Below, in pieces: positions 12,096-21,498 of a stretch of 64,000 nucleotides of DNA (position 1 is the first letter of the stretch; each line of letters starts with the position of its first letter). The DNA is from Notospermus geniculatus (taxonomy: Eukaryota; Nemertea; Pilidiophora; Heteronemertea; Lineidae), in the NCBI GenBank assembly GCA_002633025.1, contig NMRB01000425.1:86402-150401 (forward strand). Direction: 5' to 3'. Under the pieces are notes generated by a model. That model ran no database searches. It was not told the origin of the DNA and saw only the letters and a program-made list of their open reading frames with translations. The position numbers and the translations under genes are program-made.

Positions 12096-14253
12096 TTAAT
12101 CCAGGGATGAAAAGGCTGGGTTTGAGTACAATGTTGACCCTTTACCATCCTTATCCTTCAACTTTTTCCGAAGTGTGCAGCACGAAAACACCAGAACGAT
12201 GGTCAGACAACCAAAAACTGCAGTCAGTACTGCGAAGCTGACGATTACAGCTTCCGCATGGCCAACCTTGATCCTGAGGTCCCCAATGTATTGTTGTGTC
12301 AAAGGAGGGCATGTCGGACAAGGGTTTTGCTTCGCTCCTGGTGCTGGTGTTGGACAGGTCTTACTCAGGACGTAGGGAAGATAGTCCAACCAGAAGGACG
12401 CCTGCTTGGCGCGAAGGTCCTTCTTAGCCACAAGGAGTACGTTGGTGGCGGTCGAACCAATATCGAGGTACTGTTGGTTGTCCAGGGTGAACTTGGGCCA
12501 TTCCGGTAGGGTCGCTGACCTGGTTGTAGAGTCACTTGTGTTTCCATTGGGGTTTCTGGAAAGACAGAATGATTGGTGTAGATTGTTATTTTGATCATTG
12601 ATCGAACGTTCTTCGGCAAACGACTCTATAAACTTACCCATATTTAGCAAAGTTTGTCCAATAAACAATCATAGCCTTGCTAATATCAACATCCTTCTCG
12701 AGGATCGATGACGGCGGCGTTCGGTTCAAGGTGGCTAAGGTTTCTTTCATAGCAAACCAGCCAAAGAGATAGGCAAGTTCTCCGGCGTGAGTTGCCTTCC
12801 CAGGACGGACGCTTGAAGCAAAAAGCTTGTTAACTTGATCGAAGTAGTAGAGGTACGTCGTTGCTCCTTTCCTCATTCGTTCGTGTACCTGAGCAGTGGC
12901 AATAGCAGGCATGGTGAACATGTCATCAGTGATCATATCCACCAATAGGTTTCTTCTCTGTTCATTGCTTATGCCTTCAGGTGGGAACAAAAAGTGCTCG
13001 GCAGCTCTGGCAGCCCTGTCAGAATTCGGAAAGGCGCTGAAGTATCCATTTAAGATTGTGGTCAGCCTTTCTTTCGTGAGGTAGTAGTTGGGTGATCCTG
13101 GCCACTTTCCTTTACTTGCAAGATTTCGGAAGCCGTTGTCGCCATCTGCGCTGTTTGATCCTATCATTAGATCTACGTTGGGAAAGTGACTGAATCCCTT
13201 GGTGTTCGTGTCAAAGAAGAGTCCAGTCGGACGAGTTGGAATGAATTCGCCGTCGACCACAGGCCCAATTCCTCTTTCAAGTGTCAACTTGCTCGGGATG
13301 CTTGAATACGCTACAGCTCCGAGCTTGTGTATTTCGGCTGCGGGCTTCTTTCTTAGACAATCCATCAGCTTGGCCAGATCGTCTAACTTTGGATCTGTAG
13401 TCGTGTTACAGGATAAAAGGACCCCGAGGCCTTTCGTGTATGCCAGAGGGTCATCGCGTATTGAGAAGGAGAAGGGGAGAGAGGATAGACCGCTTCCACT
13501 CTGCGGGATCGCCCGTTGGAATAGTCCAGCACTGACTGGAGATAGTGCCTGAAGCGCGGTATCAACGCCCCCAGAAGATTCGCCGAAGATCGTTATCCGG
13601 TTTGCATCACCTCCGAAACTCTTAATATTCTCCTTCACCCATCTTAAAGCCAGTGCCTGGTCAAATAAACCGTAGTTTCCCTTTGCATGGGCATCCCCCG
13701 TGCTGAGAAATCCAAGTGGGCCAAGTCTGAAGTTGAAGGTGACGACCACCACGTCTCCTTTCACAGCAATGACCGATCCAGGGAAGGACTGACCCGAGCC
13801 TTTCAGCCAGCGCCCGCCATGAATGTAAACCATCACTGCCTTCTGATTCGATGCAGAGGCAGCAACGGGGGCGTAAATGTTCAAGAACAAACAATCCTCG
13901 CTGACCTTATTGTGCTGCAATGGTTCGTAACCTCCAAAGAAGGTGTACACCGCTGTACTCGTATCTTGGTAACACGAATCGCCGAACTTCGTTGCCGGAA
14001 AGGGCTTCGAGAATGCCGCCAGTGGGACCGGCTTCTTCCATCTGTTGTCACCGATTGGTGGTTTCGCGTACGGTATCCCACGAAAAACGTTCAACATGAG
14101 CTTTTTCTGGTCAACAACGACGAACTCCTTCAAACCATTTATAGTTCCTAACTTTGTAGTAGCTGTCGTGGTACCTACCATTAACGGGTTGTCTTGGGCA
14201 GCAATCACGAGGCACAGCATCGGCAGTGTGAGCATCAAAATCAGATTTGCCAT
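12096..14253 (-). CDS. Gene A: membrane-anchored type-B carboxylesterase, divergent member
   Basis: Two exons (14253-12638 and 12555-12096, 82-bp GT-AG intron) give 691 residues. A hydrophobic signal peptide covers residues 1-19. The family signatures follow in order: FRGIPYAKPP (57-66), the loop cysteines C94 and C121 with SEDCLFLN, the oxyanion motif HGG (145-147), the nucleophile elbow GESSG with Ser226, a second cysteine pair (C282/C299), acid Asp370 and His489 in THAGELAYLFG. The triad is complete, so hydrolysis of an ester is plausible; the substrate is unknown. Exon 2 finishes the fold, then gives a Cys-rich stalk (CPTCPP), one transmembrane helix and a tail ending in YSNPAFSSLD, so the protein should be type I with the catalytic domain outside. 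It is transcribed away from tandem copies B-F. Cholinesterase-like adhesion proteins share this layout but usually lack the serine. Confidence 0.93.
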
Positions 14254-15308
14254 CTTAATTTTTAACTTACGCCACTAGTCTTCCTATTCCTAGCAACACC
14301 GAACGAAAATCAATAATCGAAGTGTCCAATCCTGTCCAACACCAAACCAAGCACAGCCATACCTGGCACTTGCCATTTCATGTCGGGATACCCACAAAGA
14401 AATCAAGACAGCACAGTCAGGACCTTTTCGGGTTGATTGATCGCAAAGTTAAACGGGGCAGGATATTGTCAACAAGTTTTCTTTCATAGACCTGGTTGAT
14501 ACAAACATTTGTATGCATTATTGAAATACATGTACTTCGTCTGTTTGTGAGGATTATAATACACTAATGACTAAGATATGTGGGTCAGAGATATGATAGA
14601 AGAAGAGACAATGATTGGTGTTTGTCGGTGGGCTTGTGGTGACACACAATTAATACTTCATTTTAATTCATGTATAAAAGTCGGAATGTCAACCAACCAT
14701 GGTAGGAAGATAAGCAACACCGGCGCATCGTGGTGTTGCGAGCAGTAAGAAACCCTTCTCAATTCTCTTTCTTTTTATGGACAGTCAAAAACAGGTTGCA
14801 TACTGTCATGACGCACACCTTCTACCCAAATTTGGAGTATGCAAACATGTCAAGTTCTTGACTCCACTGTACAGATGCTATTGTTCAATTCTTCCGGAAC
14901 TGCTATTGTTCATTAAAACCCTACTGTAGAGCTGCTATAAAAGCACTATTGACTTTATGCTGTATTACACATGTTCCTTTGGATTGTGACCGATTTACAA
15001 TCACTCAACAACAATTGCCTAATCCGCAAAGACTATTCCTTTCACGTTGCGTCATCATTGGAATGTCACTCTACCTGTTCATTACCGCGAAATTGATACT
15101 GTTATTGCACCCGATCGGATGCCTTTTTATATGCGAAGTAGACATGAATATACATGTAAAAGTCTGCTACGTGGGCCTACTGAGAATAACCGATTGACCT
15201 GGTTCAGTTCAATAGAGTTCTTCTTTGCACACACATAAAGCATATGAAAATCACAAGAGGCGGTTGAGATTAGTGACTTCTGCTTCGGTGGAATTTCGAC
15301 TGCTCAGC
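14254..15308. other. Shared upstream region between divergent genes A and B
   Basis: About 1 kb separates the two start codons. It holds TATAAAAG at 14673-14680 and again at 14936-14943. The segment from about 14682 (tcggaatgtcaaccaacc, then catcgtggtgttgcgagcag) is repeated upstream of copy D near 20785, so the tandem duplication unit includes this flank. Sequence from about 14945 (tttatgctgtattacacatg) to the start codon recurs before copies B, C, D and F; copy E shares only its later parts. Confidence 0.55.
15233..15240 (+). promoter_or_regulatory. TATA-like element of gene B
   Basis: The word acataaag lies 69 bp before the start codon, in a block conserved in all plus-strand copies (ttcttctttgcacacacataaagcat). 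In copies C, D and E the same place reads catataaag, a better TATA box. Confidence 0.5.
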
Positions 15309-17443
15309 ATGTGGCTTGTTGGCATTTTGTTGGTTCTGGCTGTTACTCACACTACCCTTGGCCAGAAATTAAGTCCTTTTTTTATCGGGTATACGTCAGT
15401 GAAGATCGACAACGTCTCTGTTGGGGGAACTAACGAGTATATTAATTTGAACAATGTTAGGTATGAAGTCCGCGTGTTCCGAGGAATACCGTACGCAGAG
15501 CCTCCCACCGGTGAGAAAAGGTTCAAACCCCCAGTGAAGAAGGCTCCATTCAAGGCGTCATTCAACGCGACGAGGTTCGGAGATGCATGCATGCAGAGTC
15601 CCATTGGTATCAACACTGCCTCAGATGTCCTGGCACACAAGAGAATGAGCGAAGATTGCCTTTACTTGAACGTGTACGCACCAGTTGCTGGGGGTAAGAA
15701 GGCGGTGATGGTGTACCTCCACGGTGGTGCCTGGGTGGTAGGATCTGGGATGCGCCATGATGGGTCTGCCCTCGCAGCTTACGGTGATGTCGTTGTGGTA
15801 ACGCTCAACTTTCGGTTAGGACCATTCGGTTACCTGAGCACTGGGGATGCAAACGCCCCTGGAAACTTTGGCTTCATGGACCAGATGCTTGCCTTGGATT
15901 GGGTTCGGAAGAACATAGGTTCGTTTGGAGGTGATCCGGATAGGTTGACTCTGTTCGGTGGATCAGCAGGAAGCTTTGACACAACTCTTCATGCCATGAT
16001 ACAAAAAGCATCCAACGGCGGTTTACCAATAAAGCGTATTATTTCCTCGAGCGGAACGTTCATCACGCCATCTCCGGTATCTAAGACATTCATTGAGAAC
16101 CCACTACGATATGCCACTGCTCTGGCGATGCGGTTAGGGTGCAACTCCACTGACAACCCAAGTTGGAATACCACACAATCTCTTGTCGAATGCTTACGAA
16201 AGAAACCCGCCGTTGATATTTTCAAGGCCAGCAATTTCTACCTCTCCGATGATCCACATTATGAACTGCTATGGACACCTGTAAAAGACGGGTCGTTGAT
16301 AAAAGAGCGTCCAGCGGCTCTTTTCTCTAAAGATGTGGAAATTTTTAAGAGTTTCAAATCGGTGGATCTGCTGGTAGGGTCTAACAGTGGCGACGGAGAT
16401 ATTTTCTTCCAACTAGCAGTAGGAAAAGGAAGGCTGCCCACGGTTGGGATCGATGCACCAGATTTTAACATCACTAAAGATCAGCTGAAGAAATTGATTC
16501 AAAGTATGTTTAAATCTTGGCCAAACGGAGACGGAATTGCCAAAGCGGCGATACAAGAATTTGTCCCGTATGGTACGATTACCGGACGACAAGGACGTGA
16601 CGCTTTGATCGATCTATTTTCGGACGAGATGTTCATCATGCCGGCTATCGCGACAGCTAAGGTCCACGAACGGCTGGAACCTTCCTCCACAACTTTCCTT
16701 TATTACATCGATTATATTTACTCTGGTTGGAAATCCCAGTTTCGTCCTGAGAAACTCGGCCACAGAGTAGACCAATTGTTCCTCTTCGGCCAAACAGCGG
16801 ACGATCCTTCAAAGTTACCTATCAGGTTCAAGGGGGCAGATCTGCAAGTTAGCTTAGCAATGCTGACCTACTGGACGAATTTTGCAAAGTATGGGTAAGT
16901 GTTAGCATAACTATCAATTCAAATTGATATAATCAAGAGGAATGCCTTGAAGATTGAAGATTGAAGATTGACTGAGCCTTTTAGACTTTAGACTCTGATG
17001 TACATTAAGTTTCTACTTCGATTTTCTTTCACAGAAATCCAAATGGGAAGAAGACTAACAAACCCTCATTGCCTGAGTGGCCAGAGTTCAACCTCCAGAC
17101 ACAGCAGTATCTCAACATCGCCGGCAATAGTACTTCAGAAAAAATCTCAGTAAAAAACAACCTCCGAGCGAAGGCGGTCGCATTTTGGCTAGAATATGTC
17201 CCGTACCTGCTGAAGCAAGCCTGTCCTGAGATGATGAAGTGTTCCACATCAGCGACATGTCCCCCACTCATGGACAGGTATGTCAGCCAGATCCGCCTGA
17301 CAGTCGGTCAAGCCCACGACATCATCATCGCATTTGCCTGCACTCTCGGATTTTTTGCCATACTTTCAATCATAACCTGCTTGAAGTATTTTCATTTGCG
17401 GAAGCAGCTGGCGGCCCGTGAGGCAAGAAGTGTGAAGCGTTGA
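15309..17443 (+). CDS. Gene B: membrane-anchored carboxylesterase-like, tandem copy 1
   Basis: Exons 15309-16894 and 17035-17443 (140-bp GT-AG intron splitting the glycine codon of KYG|NPNG) give 664 residues. I use the ATG at 15309 because the open frame upstream of it has no other ATG in phase and this ATG starts a good signal peptide (MWLVGILLVL, cleavage near TLGQ). Visible motifs: FRGIPYAEPP, C94/C117, HGG (138-140), GGSAG with Ser219, C278/C295, Asp362 in GSNSGDGD and His485 in LGHRVDQLFLFG. The residue before the nucleophile is Gly, not the usual Glu. Several N-glycosylation sequons (35, 86, 279, 287, 387) support a secreted domain. Exon 2 adds a CX5CX5C stalk, a transmembrane helix near 625-648 and a basic tail of about 17 residues. 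Substrate or ligand unknown. Confidence 0.93.
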
Positions 17444-18378
17444 ATGGACTGGCGGAAGATCCCTTTGTAAACAACTCGATTAGTAGATCTAATCGCTGGT
17501 ACGTAATGAACACACCGAATGAGAGGATATCCGGAGATGACACTCATATATTCGGGACCATAGAAATTCCTCGCCAACGCCAACGTTCAAGGATGGTGCC
17601 AATTACGTAGACTCTACAGGAAACATTTGTGGTACAAATCATTTCGCAAATTTTCGATCCCAATCAGGGGTCTTCCTCAGGCACTTTCTAGTAGAGATCC
17701 AAGAAGTGGATGAGCTGGATCCTAAAGGTCGTCTCCTCAGAACAGAGTTGCAGTGGATGTGGACCCTTGAAACCATCGCCCCGTCAGGTCTCAACACCAG
17801 ATGCTGAGGTCTGATAACGCCATACCCCCCTTCTGCCAGCTTGAGTGGCAGGGGCGCCGAGTTTGATATTAGGTTTTCTTCTCACATTCTTCTTTCCACT
17901 TATAGGCCTATTACCAGTCCCCCCCCCCTCCAGGTTTAGGTCGACATGTTGTCGCCAAGCCTGGTTTTAGGCCTAGTTCTCGTTTTGCCCAATCCCTATT
18001 CCATCTGGAGCCGCTCACCCCCATTTTTCTTTCTATCTGTTCATCTTTTATTGATGCCATACCTTGTGTACTGGACGGAGTGTGCAGTTTGCAGCTCAAT
18101 TGTCTCTTATTCTCTTCATTCCATATTTTTACTGACTATAAATTACCCAACCATAATTTATAAAACTCCTTTCTTTCACCCTAATAACACATCTACTAAT
18201 AACAGACCTTCTCTGTATACATGTACATGTATCTCTGTTCTTTTACGACCAATGTATCGCTCTCTTGCATATACGATGAATAAAGCTATTCGTAATTCGT
18301 AATTCGTGTATACAGGTCTTCTCTTTGTAATCAGCTCCAGCTCCGAACAAGGGGGCCTTGTTTCTACTCAACTCCTTT
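17444..18378. other. 3' flank of gene B and intergenic sequence
   Basis: The first 130 bases or so (ggcggaagat, tatattcgg, cgccaacgttcaaggatgg) are shared with the flanks of the other tandem copies. A C-rich run lies at about 17919-17931. No coding exon is visible. Confidence 0.5.
17642..17700 (-). repeat. Short dispersed repeat with hammerhead-like core, minus strand
   Basis: On the minus strand this reads ggatctctactagaaagtgc, then CTGAGGA (17674-17680), a helix GACCCC/GGGATC around a small loop, GAAA, then aatttgcgaaa. CTGANGA-helix-GAAA is the conserved hammerhead ribozyme core. There is one extra A between CTGAGGA and the helix, so activity is uncertain. It is the inverse of the copy at 18894-18954. 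Confidence 0.45.
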
Positions 18379-18652
18379 ATAGACCCTTTCGAGGAAAATG
18401 CCGCCCGTTTGTTTACAAATTTTTACGGCCTATAAATTTCTCTCAAATAACGCTTCGGTTTCTGGACATAAAATGCAGATTTCACTTTCATGAACACAGC
18501 AGTGTATGTACCGGTGTATGTACCAGACAATTGGTGTGAATATTTTGGCTAATTTTGCAGATGGAACTTTGCCAAAAGTACACGTGTTCGCAAAAAAGCC
18601 CAAACAAACGCCATATAACAACAGGGCAGCCATTTTCCTCGAAACTGTCTAT
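18379..18652. mobile_element. MITE of 274 bp with inverted termini of about 22 bp
   Basis: The left terminus atagaccctttcgaggaaaa matches the inverse of the right terminus (ttttcctcgaaactgtctat) at about 20 of 22 positions. The interior is non-coding. A TA target duplication is possible because both ends abut TA, but it cannot be separated from the terminal repeat. Confidence 0.6.
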
Positions 18653-18734
18653 TCACCCTATTCACCCTAAATTTTTCACACCTTCCTGTTTTTTCAGGGT
18701 TTCTTTAATATAACTTCCACACATGTACCTTTAG

Positions 18735-18890
18735 GATCCGGGTACCTTATTCACAAAGCCACCGTAACTTTAACGATACGCGAATCCTTTGTCAGGCTGA
18801 TAGTGAACAATAGGTTTCCCGCCAATGGACAATAGTTTGCGCATTCCCGTAAGTTACGGGAGCTTCGTGTCCCAGCTCCTTCACTTTAGC
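18735..18890. mobile_element. Partial copy of a CTTATTCAC-type MITE
   Basis: The sequence gtaccttattcacaaagcca, followed by tttgtcaggctgatagtgaa and ggacaatag, resembles both arms of the complete element at 40144-40274 (cagggaccttattcaccaag). Only one terminus is recognisable here. Confidence 0.45.
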
Positions 18891-18893
18891 CTG

Positions 18894-18954
18894 GGATCTC
18901 TACTAGAAAGTGCCTGGGGAAGACCCCGATTGGGGTCGAAAATTTGCGAAATTC
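18894..18954 (+). repeat. Short dispersed repeat with hammerhead-like core, plus strand
   Basis: About 60 bp, inverse of 17642-17700. It has the helix GACCCC/GGGGTC (18922-18927, 18932-18937) and GAAA (18938-18941), followed by a possible short helix AATTT/AAATT. The first box reads CTGGGGA, which lacks the invariant A of CTGANGA, so this copy should be inactive even if the family is a ribozyme. Confidence 0.45.
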
Positions 18955-19261
18955 GAACACGACTTTTACGCATCGTACCATTTTGTGTGCCGTTCTTTGT
19001 GCTCTATGTTGGATATCTGTTCAGTTTTTGCTGTATTACACATGTTTCTTTGGACTGTGACTAATTTACAATCACCAGTGCATAAATCAACAACAATTAC
19101 CTAATCCGCACAAACCATTCCTTTCACTTTGCGTCATTGATAGTGGTGTTATTGTACTCGACGACTTTTTATGATGCGAAGTAGACATGAATATAAAGTC
19201 TACTACGTGCTGAGAATAACCGGTTGATCTGGTTCAGTTCGATAAAAGTCTTTTTTGCACA

Positions 19262-19270
19262 CATATAAAG
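19262..19270 (+). promoter_or_regulatory. TATA box of gene C
   Basis: The word catataaag lies about 70 bp before the ATG, in the same conserved block as in copies D and E. Confidence 0.5.
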
Positions 19271-19340
19271 CATGAAAAAAACAAGAGGCGGTTGAGATTA
19301 GTGACTTCTGCTTTCGATATGGTGTAGGCCAACTCTCAGC

Positions 19341-20179
19341 ATGTGGCTTGTTGGCATTTTCTTGATTCTGCCAGCTGTTACTCACACTACCCTTGGGCAG
19401 AAATTAAGTCCATTTTTCAATGGGTATACGTCCGTGAAGATCGACAACATCTCTGTTGGGGGAACGAAGGAGTATATTGATTTGAACAATGTTAGATATG
19501 AAGTCCGCGTGTTTCGAGGAATACCGTACGCTGAGCCTCCCACCGGTGAGAAAAGGTTCAAACCCCCAGTGAGGAAGGCTCCATTCAAGGCGTCATTCAA
19601 CGCGACGAGGTTCGGAGATGCATGCCTGCAGAGATCCGTTGGTATCAACACTGCCTCAGATGTCCTGGCACACAAGAGAATGAGCGAAGATTGCCTCTAC
19701 TTGAATGTGTACGCACCAGTTGCTGGGGATAAGAAGGCGGTGATGGTGTACCTCCAAGATGGTGCCTGGATGCAAGGGTCTGGGATGCGCCATGATGGGT
19801 CCGCCCTCGCAGCTTACGGTGATGTCGTTGTGGTAACGCTTAACTTTCGGTTAGGACCATTCGGCTATCTGAGCACTGGGGACGCAAATGCCCCAGGAAA
19901 CTTTGGCTTAATGGACCAGATGCTTGCCTTGGATTGGGTTCGGAAGAACATAGGTTCTTTTGGAGGTGATCCGGATGCGTTAACTCTGTTCGGTGGATCA
20001 ACAGGAAGCAATGACGTAACCCTTCATGCCATGATACAAAGAATATCATCAAACGGCGGTTTACCAATAAAGCGTATTATTTCCTCAAGCGGATCGTTCA
20101 TCACTCCGTCTCCGGTAGCTGAGACATTCACTGATAACCCACTGCCATATGCCACTACTCTGGCGATGCGGTTGGGGTG
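19341..20179 (+). pseudogene. Gene C: 5' half of tandem carboxylesterase copy, cut off at an N
   Basis: The frame runs from MWLVGIFLIL through the signal peptide, FRGIPYAEPP, SEDCLYLN, the nucleophile elbow GGSTG (Ser220) and up to MRLG, about 279 codons. It then meets a single N at 20180. From about 20230 the sequence is the 3' flank seen after the stop codons of the other copies (tatattcggacc, then cgccaacgttcaaggatgg), so the acid, the histidine and the whole transmembrane exon are absent. Either the copy is truly deleted or the assembly joined two distant reads across the N. The oxyanion motif HGG is replaced by QDG (139-141), as in copy D. If truncated in the genome it is a pseudogene or a secreted fragment. 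Confidence 0.8.
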
Positions 20180-20180
20180 N
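20180..20180. other. Single-base assembly gap
   Basis: One N separates the homologous first half of copy C from 3'-flank-like sequence. It probably marks a join of uncertain length. Confidence 0.9.
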
Positions 20181-20421
20181 CTAAATGGAGACTTTTGTCC
20201 ACTCCGGCCTACGATAGACGTCGGCGTCATATATTCGGACCGGAGAAATTCCTCTGCTCACCAACGCCAACGTTCAAGGATGGTGCCAATAACGTAGACT
20301 CTATACAGAAAACATTTTTGTGGTGCAAACCATTGGTAGGAACCAATGCATCAAGTGGGAACACTGTGTCACAATATTTCGCAATCAAGCTGAGCCAGAC
20401 AACAGGCGTGGTGAAAATTAA

Positions 20422-20624
20422 AGGAGCACGGTATTGGATCTCAAATGCGTTATTTGACTGCCGACGTAGAGGGAGCCACCTAGCGGCAGTAAAACGAACT
20501 ACAGAAATGCATTACAAAATGTACGCAGTAAATCGGGTCATTCGCCGAGACGTAGTTAGTCCCTCGAGTTGGAGAGTGGCGCAGTGGCGCCGGCTATCGA
20601 GAAAAGCGGAAATACCGTGCTCCT
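20422..20624. mobile_element. Non-autonomous TTAA-target DNA transposon, 203 bp
   Basis: Perfect 14-bp inverted termini (AGGAGCACGGTATT and its inverse) are flanked by TTAA at 20418-20421 and 20625-20628. The equivalent flank of copy F near 30950 has a single TTAA between the same neighbours (gaaaattaagaaggcg), i.e. an empty site. TTAA duplication is typical of piggyBac and some Kolobok elements. The interior is non-coding and contains gtggcgccggctatcga, shared with the related element at 36837-37116. Confidence 0.85.
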
Positions 20625-20965
20625 TTAAGAAGGCGTAGGAGAACGGCAAAGAAATTGGTAGACTTCACCTCGACTTCGCCTGAGTAGAAGATTTCTTCAA
20701 AGGCCACTGCAACCCAAGACCCCGGCTTAGAGAAGTAAAAACTCTTTCTTGGTCTCAGATTCATTTTGGCTGAGTTTTCTCGGAATGTCAACCAACCATG
20801 GTATTTGAAGGAAGATGGCACCGAAGCAACACCGATACCAACCACATCGTGGTGTTGCGAGCAGTAAGAAACCCTTCTCGGTTCTCTTTCTTTATGGACA
20901 GTCATAAGACAGATTGCATACTGTGATGGAGCACCTTCTAGCCAAATTTGGTGCGCGTAATAAAC

Positions 20966-21071
20966 AATAGGCTTTTTTCACTGTCAGCATTCCCTATTGT
21001 CAAAGTCTTGCAACACAAAGGATCAGCATACCCTATGAATAGAGGAGCGCCGAGTGTGAAAAAAGCCTATT
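20966..21071. mobile_element. Short MITE with 16-bp perfect inverted repeats
   Basis: The termini aataggcttttttcac and gtgaaaaaagcctatt are exact inverses 106 bp apart. The interior repeats ctattgtc and ccctat words. No target duplication is clear. Confidence 0.65.
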
Positions 21072-21421
21072 CATCACTCCACTGTACAGTTGCTATTGTT
21101 CATTCTTGCGGAACTGCTATTGTTCATTAAAACTCTGCATGCATGCAGCTCGAGCTGCTATTGTTCCTACTTATGTATCCACTGTTCACTTTATGCTGTA
21201 TTACACATGTTTCTTTGGACTGTGACAAATTTACAATCACCAATGCGTAACTGAATAACAATTGCCTAATCCGCACAGACCATTCCTTTCACTTCTTGTC
21301 ATCATTGGAATGTCACTCTACCAGTTTTTTATTACCAACATTGATAGTGGTATTATACTCGACTTTTTATATGCGAAGTTGACATGAATATAGAGTGTAG
21401 AATAGAGATCTTCTTTGCACA

Positions 21422-21430
21422 CATATAAAG
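21422..21430 (+). promoter_or_regulatory. TATA box of gene D
   Basis: The word catataaag is 69 bp before the start codon, in the block conserved across the array. Confidence 0.5.
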
Positions 21431-21498
21431 CATGAAAATCACAAGGGGCGGTTGAGATTAGTGACTTCTGCTTTCGATGGTGTAGGCCAACTCTCAGC

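Larger units (their letters stand above)
20181..21498. other. 3' flank of copy C and 5' flank of copy D
   Basis: After the 3'-flank homology this interval holds two inserted elements (20422-20624 and 20966-21071). Between them, near 20785, lies a second copy of the region upstream of gene B (tcggaatgtcaaccaacc). No gene is present. Confidence 0.6.

Noticed and set aside
15225-15308. An extended N-terminus of gene B (28 more residues) and of gene F (18 more)
   Set aside because: These extensions start at TTG or GTG, not ATG, and would place the signal peptide internally.
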